This document shows positions 16,814 through 25,856 of a stretch of 64,000 nucleotides of DNA, piece after piece. Position numbers and translations under genes: made by a program. The notes under the pieces were generated by a model. That model was given only the letters and a program-made list of their open reading frames with translations. It did no database searches and was not told the DNA's origin. This stretch comes from Naumannella cuiyingiana (GTDB taxonomy: Bacteria; Actinomycetota; Actinomycetes; Propionibacteriales; Propionibacteriaceae): assembly GCF_013408305.1 (NCBI RefSeq), contig NZ_JACBZS010000001.1, positions 558,001-622,000 on the forward strand. The letters run 5' to 3'. Every line of letters begins with the position of its first letter. The stretch's first letter is position 1.

Positions 16814-18430
16814 TCAGTACGCCGCCTCGATCCAGCAGGCGCCGGCGACCAGCACCAGCAGCCACGCCTGCTGGGCGGCGTCGACGACCTGGAAGCGGTC
16901 CGCCCGGGCCCCGCGGGCGTCCTCGCCGGTCTCCCACCAGCGCTCGTCCAGCGGCCAGGGACCGGCCCAGGCGAGCAGCGGCCGCGGCGCCGCCCGGGGC
17001 GCGAGCAGCAGCGCGGCCGGGTCGGCGCTCGGGCCACCCCGCTCGTCGACGGTGACGGGTACGCCGGCGCGGTCCAGCAGCTTGGCGGGCGCCAGCCGCT
17101 GCAGCACCCGGGCCGGTGCCGGCCCGGGAACGCGCCCCGGCCACGGCTGGTCCAGCCGACGCTCGCGGACCGGCGGGGGCGCCGTGCCGAACGGCACCCG
17201 CAACCGGCGGTCCTTGAGCAACCGGCCGCCGCGCGGCACCAGGGTCGCCACCTCCCGGTAGCCCAGCCGCTCCTGCAGATCGGTCAGCACCTTGATCACC
17301 CGCGGCTCGGGCCGATCGCCGAAGAGACCCCGGGCGGCGAGCTCCGGGCTGCCCACCCCGACCGGGATCACCTGCACCCCCACGACCGGATCGGCGTCCC
17401 CGCCCGTCTCCAGGTCCTCCGCGGGTGGCCCGCTCGCGGCGAGGTCGGCAAGCTGCCAGCGCAGCCGGTTGGCCAGCTCGCCGGCGTCGAACTGCCACGG
17501 GTGTCGCCACAGCCGGTCGTCGCGGCGGCGCTCGGTGCGGACCCGGAGCCGCACCTCGGTGAGGGCGAGCGAGTCGGCGGCCAGCTCGGCGAACAGGGCA
17601 TCGATCGCCGGCCGGCAGGTCGCGACCACCTCCTCAGCGAGTGCGGCATCCAGGTCGATCTCGACGCTGCGGTCGCTCGCCGGGTTGCGCGGGGTGAGCG
17701 CGGCGAGGTCCTCCCCGGACGCGAGCCGGTGGGTGTGCCGGCCGGCCGCGCCGAACCGGGCGTGCGCATCGGCTCGGGGCAGCTCGGCGTAGCGGCCCAG
17801 GGTGCGGATGCCCAGTTGCTGCAACTGCCGCGCGAGCAGGGGCTCGCCGAGACACTCCACGCCGAGCCCGGCCAGGAACCGGGCGGACTCCCCCGGCGGG
17901 ACCACCGCCCATCGGCGGGCCCGCTCGGCGGCCCGCTCGGCGCAGAACAGGCCGTCGGCGACCGCCGCGCTCGGGCGGCAGTCGGGGGTCGCAAAGGCGT
18001 CCAGACGACCCAGCAGCACCCGGGCCGCGGCCTCCTCCCCGCCGTAGAAGCGGGCCGGGCCGCGGGCCCGGACGGCGGCCACGCCGGGCCGGACCAGATG
18101 CACATCGGGGGCGACCTCGGCCATCGCCCGCAGCACCGGCTCGAAGGCGGCCGCCTCGGCCTCGGGATCGTGGGCGCACAGCACGGCGGCCGGGCAGCGC
18201 AACTGTGCCTCGCGCACCCGCAGTCCGACCGTCACCCCCTCCGCGGCCGCCACCGGGCAGCGGGCGAGCACCTTGCCGGCATCGATCACGATCAACGGCG
18301 CCTCGGCGGCGGGGTCACCGGCGGCGAACGCGAGCCGGACCGCCTGCAACGGCCAGTCGGCGAACCGGGCCAGCAGCACCCGGACCGGTTGCGGGACCAG
18401 CGGGGCGTACCCCGAAGCCTGCCTGGCCAT
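16814..18430 (-). CDS. imuB: ImuB, Y-family polymerase-like mutasome hub
   Basis: This 538-residue protein follows the Y-family polymerase fold. Conserved features include PVRVLLARFADWPLQAVRLA, a palm region with AAVADGLFCAERAAERARRW, and LGIRTLGRYAELPRADAHARFG, the helix-hairpin-helix thumb. The acidic catalytic residues of active Y-family polymerases are not evident, as expected for ImuB, which links ImuA', the beta clamp and DnaE2. I used the ATG at 18430, two bases after the imuA' stop (TGATCATG), so translation is likely coupled. Confidence 0.92.
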   Translation of the reverse strand: MARQASGYAPLVPQPVRVLLARFADWPLQAVRLAFAAGDPAAEAPLIVIDAGKVLARCPVAAAEGVTVGLRVREAQLRCPAAVLCAHDPEAEAAAFEPVLRAMAEVAPDVHLVRPGVAAVRARGPARFYGGEEAAARVLLGRLDAFATPDCRPSAAVADGLFCAERAAERARRWAVVPPGESARFLAGLGVECLGEPLLARQLQQLGIRTLGRYAELPRADAHARFGAAGRHTHRLASGEDLAALTPRNPASDRSVEIDLDAALAEEVVATCRPAIDALFAELAADSLALTEVRLRVRTERRRDDRLWRHPWQFDAGELANRLRWQLADLAASGPPAEDLETGGDADPVVGVQVIPVGVGSPELAARGLFGDRPEPRVIKVLTDLQERLGYREVATLVPRGGRLLKDRRLRVPFGTAPPPVRERRLDQPWPGRVPGPAPARVLQRLAPAKLLDRAGVPVTVDERGGPSADPAALLLAPRAAPRPLLAWAGPWPLDERWWETGEDARGARADRFQVVDAAQQAWLLVLVAGACWIEAAY

Positions 18431-18432
18431 GA

Positions 18433-19035
18433 TCAACTCCCCCGGCGGACGACGATCCGGTGCCGGCGGGTGCGGTGGCGCTCGGTGACCTCGATCAGCA
18501 GCCGCTGCGCGGTGAGGTGGCCGTGGCCGACGCCGAGGCCGGACCAGCCCTCCACATCGGCCCGGATCCGGGAGCGGGAGCGCGGCCAGTCGCCGGCGAC
18601 GACCAGGGCTGCGTCGCGGTGGCGCAGGCGGGCGGCCAGCCGCTGCGCCGAGGCGTCGGAAACCCGGTCCGGCGGCGCGGCGAGCACGACGTCGGCGATC
18701 TCGACCAGCTCCGCGACGACCCCCCACCAGTCGGCGCCCGGACGGGGGACGGTGATCATCTTCTCGGTGGCGACGCCCCACTCCACGGCCGCCTCCACGC
18801 CGAGATCGCCCAACCCGACCACCGCCGACCAGTCGGCGCCGGCGAGCAGCCCGAGACCGACCGACAGCGCCCCGTCGAAGGCGTGCACCCCGGGCTGCAG
18901 CCCGCCGGGGAACAGCGGCCGCAGGTCTGCATGCACCGCCCGCCCGACCGGCACCGGGGCGAGCCCGAGCCGGTCCCGCAGCCCGGTGAGCAGGGCACCG
19001 GGCCGGCTCCGGTCGGCATGGTCTGGGGCGGACAC
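18433..19035 (-). CDS. imuA: ImuA'-type RecA-like mutasome protein
   Basis: This protein of about 200 residues resembles a shortened RecA core (VHADLRPLFPGGLQPGVHAFDG..., ALSVGLGLLAGADWSAVVGLGDLG) without a convincing Walker A motif. It is first in imuA'-imuB-dnaE2. The ImuA' call depends strongly on the operon. I prefer the GTG at 19035 because a GATACT -10 ends six bases upstream with the SOS box between it and the -35. The in-frame ATG at 19053 lies inside the SOS box and is the alternative. Confidence 0.85.
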   Translation of the reverse strand: MSAPDHADRSRPGALLTGLRDRLGLAPVPVGRAVHADLRPLFPGGLQPGVHAFDGALSVGLGLLAGADWSAVVGLGDLGVEAAVEWGVATEKMITVPRPGADWWGVVAELVEIADVVLAAPPDRVSDASAQRLAARLRHRDAALVVAGDWPRSRSRIRADVEGWSGLGVGHGHLTAQRLLIEVTERHRTRRHRIVVRRGS

Positions 19036-19041
19036 CGATTC

Positions 19042-19070
19042 AGTATCGAACATGCGTTCGAGTCAAGCAA
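19042..19070 (-). promoter_or_regulatory. SOS (LexA) box within the imu operon promoter
   Basis: TCGAACATGCGTTCGA at 19046-19061 is a perfect match to the actinobacterial LexA consensus TCGAAC-N4-GTTCGA. On the minus strand it lies between TTGCTT (19065-19070) and GATACT (19042-19047), which are separated by 17 bases. LexA bound here would block polymerase directly. DNA damage should therefore induce imuA'-imuB-dnaE2. Confidence 0.92.
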
Positions 19071-19073
19071 GGC

Positions 19074-19108
19074 GGTCCGACAATGACCCCCGGTCCGACA
19101 ACGACCCC
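19074..19108. repeat. Two direct 17-bp repeats
   Basis: GGTCCGACAATGACCCC (19074-19090) is repeated with one change at 19092-19108, giving an 18-bp period. The pair lies between the trmD stop and the imu promoter. It does not match a LexA site, and its function is unknown. Confidence 0.8.
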
Positions 19109-19124
19109 GATCGCGGCCGGACGG

Positions 19125-20303
19125 TCAGCGGCGTTTGCTCAGCGCCCGCGCGCCGGGCGGCACCTGGCGGGAGCGGTCGGGCCGATAGCCCGCCTTGCGA
19201 TACATCCGCAGGTTGTCCGAGCTCCGCTCCCCCGTGAACAACCAGAGCTCGCCCGCGTCCTCCGGGGCGAGGGATTCGATCCGCTCCAGCAGCCAGCGGC
19301 CGATCCCGCGACCCTGCAGGTCGGGTGCGACCATCACCCGGCCGATCTCGAACGCCCCGTCCTCGCCCATCCGGCCGCGGGCCGAGCCGATCAGCCGGCC
19401 GTGGTCGCGCAGCACCAGCGTGGTCCAGTTCCGCAGGTCGGCGGCCAACTCGGCCGGCGTCTCGTGCAGCACCGGGATGTCGAGACGCTCGTTGGCCAGC
19501 GCCTCGCTCACCCAGCACGCCTTGGTCAGCGTGAACAGCTCGGCGACATCCCCGGGCTCGGCGAGGCGCAACTCGGCGTCCTCGAGGCCCGGAACAGTCA
19601 ATCCCTGCGAGGGATGCAGCAGATCGGGGCGGGTCCGCGCCGTCCTGATCATGGACTGTTCGGTACGCCAGCGCGTGATCGCGCCATGATCACCGCCGAG
19701 CAGCACCGCGGGCACCTCACGGCCCCGCCAGAGCGGCGGCTTGGTGTAGACGGGATACTCCAGCAGTCCGTCGCTGTGTGACTCCTCGACCAGCGACTCG
19801 GGATTGCCGACCACCCCGGGCAGCAGCCGGCCCACGGCCTCGGTCACGGCCAGCGCCGCCACCTCGCCGCCGTTCAGCACATAGTCGCCGAGGCTGAAGG
19901 GGATCACCTCGGCCCGCTCGGCGTACTCGTCGATCACCCGCTGGTCGATCCCCTCGTAGCGCCCGCAGGCGAAGATCAACCACGGACGCTCGGCCAGCTC
20001 GTGTGCCAGCCGCTGGTCGAAGGGCCGCCCCGCGGGGGTCGGCACCAGCAGCGTCGGGCGTACCCCCGAATCCCCGGATTCCATGATCGAATCCAGCGCC
20101 TCACCCCACGGTTCGGGACGCATCACCATCCCCGCGCCACCGCCGTAGGGCGTACCGTCCACCGTCCGGTGCCGATCATGGGTGAACGCCCGCAGATCGT
20201 GCACCCCGAGATCGATCACCCCGTCGCGGACCGCCTTGCCCAGCAGCGACAGCCGCAACGGCGCCAGGTACTCGGGGAAGATCGAGACGATGTCGATACG
20301 CAC
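19125..20303 (-). CDS. trmD: TrmD tRNA (m1G37) methyltransferase fused to a GNAT acetyltransferase domain
   Basis: Residues 1 to about 225 are a complete Trm[12 protein letters not shown] at the start, [26 protein letters not shown] and the trefoil-knot SAM site [17 protein letters not shown]. TrmD methylates G37 next to the tRNA anticodon and prevents frameshifting. Residues about 240-392 form a GNAT domain with [20 protein letters not shown], the acetyl-CoA binding motif. Typical TrmD has about 230-270 residues, so the GNAT half is an addition with unknown substrate. The GTG at 20303 starts at the TrmD core and has CAGGAT six bases upstream. The usual rpsP-rimM-rplS neighbours are absent. 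Confidence 0.93.
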   Translation of the reverse strand: MRIDIVSIFPEYLAPLRLSLLGKAVRDGVIDLGVHDLRAFTHDRHRTVDGTPYGGGAGMVMRPEPWGEALDSIMESGDSGVRPTLLVPTPAGRPFDQRLAHELAERPWLIFACGRYEGIDQRVIDEYAERAEVIPFSLGDYVLNGGEVAALAVTEAVGRLLPGVVGNPESLVEESHSDGLLEYPVYTKPPLWRGREVPAVLLGGDHGAITRWRTEQSMIRTARTRPDLLHPSQGLTVPGLEDAELRLAEPGDVAELFTLTKACWVSEALANERLDIPVLHETPAELAADLRNWTTLVLRDHGRLIGSARGRMGEDGAFEIGRVMVAPDLQGRGIGRWLLERIESLAPEDAGELWLFTGERSSDNLRMYRKAGYRPDRSRQVPPGARALSKRR

Positions 20304-20309
20304 CCTGCG

Positions 20310-20315
20310 ATCCTG
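20310..20315 (-). promoter_or_regulatory. -10-like hexamer of trmD
   Basis: CAGGAT on the minus strand ends six bases before the trmD GTG, matching the ANNNT core of the leaderless pattern but lacking the first T. Confidence 0.35.
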
Positions 20316-20394
20316 CCAGACCGATCCGTCGCGGCGCCCCCGCTGGTGCACAGCCAGGCGGGCCCGATGCGGCCGGACGGCGGGCCGGCGGGCG

Positions 20395-22179
<1,785 letters not shown>

Positions 22180-22183
22180 TCAC

Positions 22184-22243
22184 CCGGCGGCGCACAGCGA
22201 CTCCGCAGCGAGGGAGCCACCGGTCTAACGGGCCCCGCTGCGG
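22184..22243 (-). promoter_or_regulatory. Mutually exclusive hairpins of the leuA attenuator
   Basis: On the minus-strand RNA, hairpin A pairs CCGCAGCG (22243-22236) with CGCTGCGG (22210-22203), extended by a GGG/CCC step with one bulge. Hairpin B pairs CCGGTGGC (22223-22216) with GCCGCCGG (22191-22184) through one G-U pair. Each has an arm inside the loop of the other, so they should exclude one another. The leader peptide stop lies between the arms. There is no U-tract after hairpin B, so either a Rho-type terminator or control of translation is possible. Confidence 0.65.
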
Positions 22244-22272
22244 CGAGTGAGGAGGAGAATCCGGCCTGCCAC
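22225..22272 (-). CDS. Leucine leader peptide of leuA
   Basis: A short frame encodes M(V)AGRILLLTRRSGAR and stops at TAG. It contains three consecutive Leu codons (CTC at 22257-22249) preceded by Ile. The stop falls just inside the loop of hairpin A. With scarce charged Leu-tRNA, a ribosome stalled on the CTC codons would change which hairpin forms. I chose the GTG at 22272, eight bases after TAGTGT; an in-frame GTG at 22284 would add four residues. Leader-peptide attenuation of leuA has been proposed for other actinobacteria. The peptide presumably has no function after synthesis. Confidence 0.78.
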   Translation of the reverse strand: MAGRILLLTRRSGAR

Positions 22273-22280
22273 GATCGGTG

Positions 22281-22309
22281 ACACTACGCCATCGATGCAT
22301 CCGGGTGAA
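22281..22309 (-). promoter_or_regulatory. Promoter of the leuA leader transcript
   Basis: TTCACC (22309-22304) and TAGTGT (22286-22281) are separated by exactly 17 bases on the minus strand, just after the CHAD gene stop. Transcription would begin near 22273, at the leader peptide GTG. Confidence 0.6.
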
Positions 22310-22318
22310 GGGTGGGTC

Positions 22319-23065
22319 TCAGTCGGCGAGCCGGGCCATCGCAGCGTCGGCCCGGCGCGTCGCGCGCCGGCCGGCCCGCTGTTCGGCCGCATCGAGCCGG
22401 CCGAGGACGGCGGCAGCGGCCGAACTGCGGGGGTGGTCGCGGACCAGCTCGGCCAGCAGGCGCCGCGCGGCGGCAGCGTCCCGGGCCTCGCCGAGGTGGT
22501 CCTGCACCCGTTCCGCCCGGCGGGCGAGCTTGTGCCGCCCCGTTGCCTCGGCGGCGTAGCGGGCCCGCCTGGCGGCCTTGCGGACCCGATGCCGGGCGTC
22601 GTCGCGCTCTGCCGGGGGCGCCTGTGCGGCGGCCGCGATCCGTTTCCGCACCCGGGCCCGGTACGCCCTGGCCGGCGCCGGCCCGGCGTCCTCGGGCGGG
22701 TCGTGCTCGAGCGCCGCCAGCAGTGCGGCGTACCGCCGACCGCGCAGGGCCCGGTCGGCGCGGCGCAGGCCAACGGCCAGGTCGGCCTCCAGCCGCGCGC
22801 CGAGCAGTCGTCGCGCCGGCGCGGGGTCCAGGGGGCCGGCATCGGGGTCCTCGGCCTCGGCGGCGAGCCGGGCGGCGAGGCGTTCGCGCAGCACTTGGGC
22901 GTCTCGCGCCGGGCCGAGTTCGCGGCCGAGCCAGCGCAGCTCGTCGATCAGGTCCGGGCGCTCCTCACGCAGCCGCCGCGCGCTGGTGCGCAGGTCGTGG
23001 ATGCCCTCGGGATCGCCGTCGCGGTACGCCCGGTCGGCCGCCCGCAGCCTCGTTGCCGCCTCCAT
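22319..23065 (-). CDS. CHAD domain protein
   Basis: This helical protein of about 248 residues carries paired CHAD signatures: GIHDLRTSARRLREE near the N-terminus and ARHRVRKAARRARYAAE in the second half, followed by RVQDHLGEARDAAAARRLL. CHAD domains bind polyphosphate through conserved basic residues and are often fused or adjacent to CYTH triphosphate hydrolases. No CYTH domain is visible here. The ATG at 23065 has CACAAT six bases upstream. The protein is extremely rich in Ala and Arg. It lies just upstream of the leuA leader promoter. Confidence 0.85.
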   Translation of the reverse strand: MEAATRLRAADRAYRDGDPEGIHDLRTSARRLREERPDLIDELRWLGRELGPARDAQVLRERLAARLAAEAEDPDAGPLDPAPARRLLGARLEADLAVGLRRADRALRGRRYAALLAALEHDPPEDAGPAPARAYRARVRKRIAAAAQAPPAERDDARHRVRKAARRARYAAEATGRHKLARRAERVQDHLGEARDAAAARRLLAELVRDHPRSSAAAAVLGRLDAAEQRAGRRATRRADAAMARLAD

Positions 23066-23148
23066 CGGGTCATTGTGCACGGCCAGCCCGGTCGATCCGG
23101 GTCGATTCACCGCAGAACGCGATCTCCGAGCCCACCCGGGCGCCGCCC

Positions 23149-23154
23149 TAGGGT
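23149..23154 (+). promoter_or_regulatory. -10 hexamer TAGGGT of the mocR gene
   Basis: TAGGGT ends six bases before the ATG at 23161, consistent with a leaderless message. Confidence 0.5.
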
Positions 23155-23160
23155 GGGACC

Positions 23161-24600
23161 ATGCCCCGCACCCCGCGCGCGAGCGCGCTCGCCCTCGACC
23201 TCGGGGCAGTGCGGCGACCGGAGGCGCTGGTGGACGCGATCATGCGCGAGATCGCCCGCGGCCGGCTCGGGCCGGGCGACCCGCTGCCGTCGACGCGGGC
23301 GCTGGCGGCCCGACTCGGGGTGTCACGCGCGGGCGTCGTGTCCGCCTACGAGGCACTGGCGGCCTCCGGCGTGATCGACGTCCGCGCGGGATCCGGTGCC
23401 ACGGTCGCGATCGAACCGCAGGCCGCCGCCGCGCTGACCGAACCCGCCCTGGCGGTGCGCCGCCGGGAGCGGCTCGAGCCGCCGCCCGGGAGTCGGCGGC
23501 GGCCCGAGCTGACGGGCATCCGGCACAACCTGCTGCCGGGCGCGCCGGACCCGCGGCTGGTCGATGTCCGCGACTGGCGGCGCGCGTGGCGCCGCGCCAC
23601 GCAGGGCGTACCGCCCGTGCTCGCCTACTGGCCCGCCGAACATCCCGAGCTGGCGGCCGCGCTCGCCACCCAGCTTCGGCGTACCCGACAGATCGCGACG
23701 CCGCCGGAGGAGATCGTGATCTTCCCCGGCGTGAACGCGGCGGTCCAGGCCGTGCTGGCGGCGCTGCGGCCACATCTCGCCGCGATCGAGGATCCCGGCT
23801 ATCCGGCGGTCCGAGCCGCCCTGGCGCCGGCGGTGGAACAGTTGCGGATGATCGGCGTCGATGAACACGGGCTGCGGACCGACGAGCTGACCGACGAGGA
23901 CCTGGTCTATGTCACGCCGGCGCACCAGTTCCCGCTCGGCGCCCGGATGTCGACGGCCCGCCGGGAGGCGTTGCTGCGCTGGGCCGAGCGGAGATCGGCG
24001 GTGATCATCGAGGACGACTTCGACGGCGAGTACCGGCACGAGTCCGCACCGCTCGGGCCGTTGCGCTCGACCGCCCGCGGCGCCGACTGCGTGATCTACA
24101 TCGGCACGGCGTCGAAGATCCTCACCCCGCACCTGCGGCTGGCCTGGGCCGTGCTGCCTACCTGGCTGGCCGACGCGGTCCGGGCAGCCGCGGTCACGCT
24201 GCGCGCCGACGCCAGCCGGCTGGCCAGCCTGGCGCTGGCGGAGCTGATCAACTCCGGCGCGCTCACCCGCCATCTCGCCCGCGCCCAGCGCACCTATGCC
24301 GCGCGCCGCCGGCGGCTGGTCGAGGCGCTGGCCACGCGATTGCCCGATCTGCACGTGATCGGGGTCGATGCCGGGATCCACGTCGCCGCACTGCTGCCGG
24401 ACGCGATCGACGATGCCGAGGTCGCGGCCCGCTGCCTGGCGCGCGGCGTCGCGGTGGCGGCCCTGTCGGACCATGCGGTACGCCATCGGCGCAGCGGGCT
24501 GTTGCTCGGGTACGCCCAGCTCGCCGAGACGGCTGCCGCCGACGCCGTCGAGCGGATCGCCGCCGCGCTGGAATCGGCGGGTACGCCGGGCAGCGCCTAG
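23161..24600 (+). CDS. MocR-type (GntR-aminotransferase) transcriptional regulator
   Basis: This 479-residue protein has a GntR winged helix at residues about 20-90 (MREIARGRLGPGDPLPSTRALAARLGVSRAGVV, in part). A linker and a fold-type I aminotransferase domain follow. The PLP-binding lysine is visible at residue 319 in GTASKILTPHLR, preceded by EDDFDGEYRHESAPL. MocR proteins sense PLP or amino compounds and regulate a nearby gene; PdxR and GabR are the known examples. No pdx or gab gene is next to it, so the target is not evident. The TAG stop forms part of the -10 hexamer of the next gene. Confidence 0.92.
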   Translation: MPRTPRASALALDLGAVRRPEALVDAIMREIARGRLGPGDPLPSTRALAARLGVSRAGVVSAYEALAASGVIDVRAGSGATVAIEPQAAAALTEPALAVRRRERLEPPPGSRRRPELTGIRHNLLPGAPDPRLVDVRDWRRAWRRATQGVPPVLAYWPAEHPELAAALATQLRRTRQIATPPEEIVIFPGVNAAVQAVLAALRPHLAAIEDPGYPAVRAALAPAVEQLRMIGVDEHGLRTDELTDEDLVYVTPAHQFPLGARMSTARREALLRWAERRSAVIIEDDFDGEYRHESAPLGPLRSTARGADCVIYIGTASKILTPHLRLAWAVLPTWLADAVRAAAVTLRADASRLASLALAELINSGALTRHLARAQRTYAARRRRLVEALATRLPDLHVIGVDAGIHVAALLPDAIDDAEVAARCLARGVAVAALSDHAVRHRRSGLLLGYAQLAETAAADAVERIAAALESAGTPGSA

Positions 24601-24603
24601 GCT
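24598..24603 (+). promoter_or_regulatory. -10 hexamer TAGGCT using the upstream stop codon
   Basis: TAGGCT at 24598-24603 includes the TAG stop codon of the MocR gene and ends seven bases before the ATG at 24611. Confidence 0.45.
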
Positions 24604-24610
24604 CGGCGCC

Positions 24611-25057
24611 ATGACACCGCGCAGCCTGTTCCGGACCGTGGCGATTGCGGAGGCGATCACCTGGACGCTGTTGATCATCGGACTGGTGCTGCGCGGGCTC
24701 GGGGTGACCGATCTCGGCGTGCGGATCGGCGGCGGCGTGCACGGGTTCGCGTTCTTGTGCTACGTCTGCTCGACCGTCTTCGTGGGCCTGAACCAGCGCT
24801 GGCGTGCCGGGACCCTGGCGCTCGGCATCGGCGCGGCCTTCGTGCCCTGGCTGACCATCCCCTTCGAGCGTTGGCTGGAGCGCCGCGATGATCTTGCCGG
24901 CGGCTGGCGGACCGGCGGGGATGCCGGCCGCTTCCGAACCTGGGTGATCGGTCACCCGGTCCCGGCGCTGTTGATCACGTTGGTCGGGGTGGCCGCGGTG
25001 TTCGGCTTCCTGCTCTGGCTCGGGCCACCGTCGGGCTGGTCGACCCGCTTCGGCTGA
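24611..25057 (+). CDS. DUF3817 integral membrane protein
   Basis: This 148-residue protein starts SLFRTVAIAEAITWTLLIIGLVLRG, the usual beginning of DUF3817 proteins. It has about three to four membrane segments, including one near residues 40-60 (VHGFAFLCYVCSTVFVGLNQ) and a C-terminal one (PALLITLVGVAAVFGFLLWL). An extra hydrophilic loop (residues 85-110) precedes the last segment. The family is widespread in actinobacteria and its function is unknown. A GGT-rich short spacer and a -10-like hexamer at the end of the upstream gene suggest its own promoter. Confidence 0.82.
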   Translation: MTPRSLFRTVAIAEAITWTLLIIGLVLRGLGVTDLGVRIGGGVHGFAFLCYVCSTVFVGLNQRWRAGTLALGIGAAFVPWLTIPFERWLERRDDLAGGWRTGGDAGRFRTWVIGHPVPALLITLVGVAAVFGFLLWLGPPSGWSTRFG

Positions 25058-25067
25058 GTTCGGCGAA

Positions 25068-25856
25068 TCAGCTCACCTGCGATGCGGCGATCCGCTCGCG
25101 CAGCCCGGCGATGATCATCGCCAGGCCGAAGTCCATCAGCACCTGGGGATCGGCGCCGGCATAGGCCGTCGCCGCGGCCTCACCGACCCGGGAGGCGAGC
25201 GGATAGTCCCCGGCGCGTGCGGCCATCGCCGCACCCAGCGCGGGCCCGAGACGCTCGGCCCACTCCCGGCGGGTGTGCTCGCCCCATTCCTCGGCGGTCA
25301 TCGCGCGCTGCTTCGGATCGGATCGCTCGGCGAGATACCAGCTCGCCGATGCGGTGACGTGGCTGTTCACCAGGGCTATCGCCGAGTCCATGTCGACATC
25401 GGTCAGGCCGATCCCCTCGACCGCGCCCAGCTCGTGCTCGTACTTGCCGACCAGGCCGGGACCCATCGCCTGACCACCGGGCTCGGCCTGGGCCCGCCAG
25501 GGATGCCGCATGATCGACTTCCAGTTGCGCTCGGCGACGAAGCGCAGCCGGTCCGGCCACTCGCCCGCATCGCGGGGCAGGCGGCCGTCGGCATAGATCT
25601 CGCCGAGCACGGCGTCGTTCATCAGCGCCCACAGCTCCGGTTTGCCGGGCACGTGGGTGTAGAGCGACATGGTGCCGACGCCGAGGATCTCGGCGACGGC
25701 ACGCATCGTCACCGCTCCGGCGCCATGCACATCGGCCAGCCCGACCGCCGCGCTGGTGATCGCGCCGATGCTCAGCCCGGTCCGGCTGGCGCGGTCCCGC
25801 GGTCGCCACATCAGCGGGATCAGGCGGGCCTGATCGGGCGCGGGATCCGGGGTCAT
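25068..25856 (-). CDS. TetR family regulator
   Basis: This 262-residue protein has the TetR helix-turn-helix at residues about 37-80 (SIGAITSAAVGLADVHGAGAVTMRAVAEILGVGTMSLYTHVPGK in pieces) and a C-terminal TetR_C-like ligand domain. The ATG at 25856 overlaps the stop of the upstream MerR-type gene (ATGA), so the two regulators are made together. The divergent DrrA/DrrB-type exporter is their probable target. The palindrome CCGTACA-N-TGTACGG upstream of that exporter is a candidate TetR operator. Confidence 0.9.
   Translation of the reverse strand: MTPDPAPDQARLIPLMWRPRDRASRTGLSIGAITSAAVGLADVHGAGAVTMRAVAEILGVGTMSLYTHVPGKPELWALMNDAVLGEIYADGRLPRDAGEWPDRLRFVAERNWKSIMRHPWRAQAEPGGQAMGPGLVGKYEHELGAVEGIGLTDVDMDSAIALVNSHVTASASWYLAERSDPKQRAMTAEEWGEHTRREWAERLGPALGAAMAARAGDYPLASRVGEAAATAYAGADPQVLMDFGLAMIIAGLRERIAASQVS

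Noticed and set aside
13843-17055. Open frame of 1070 codons on the plus strand opposite dnaE2
   Set aside because: It is the antisense shadow of a GC-rich gene. The translation is low-complexity (Arg/Ala/Gly/His-rich) with no domain, while the minus strand encodes a full DnaE2.
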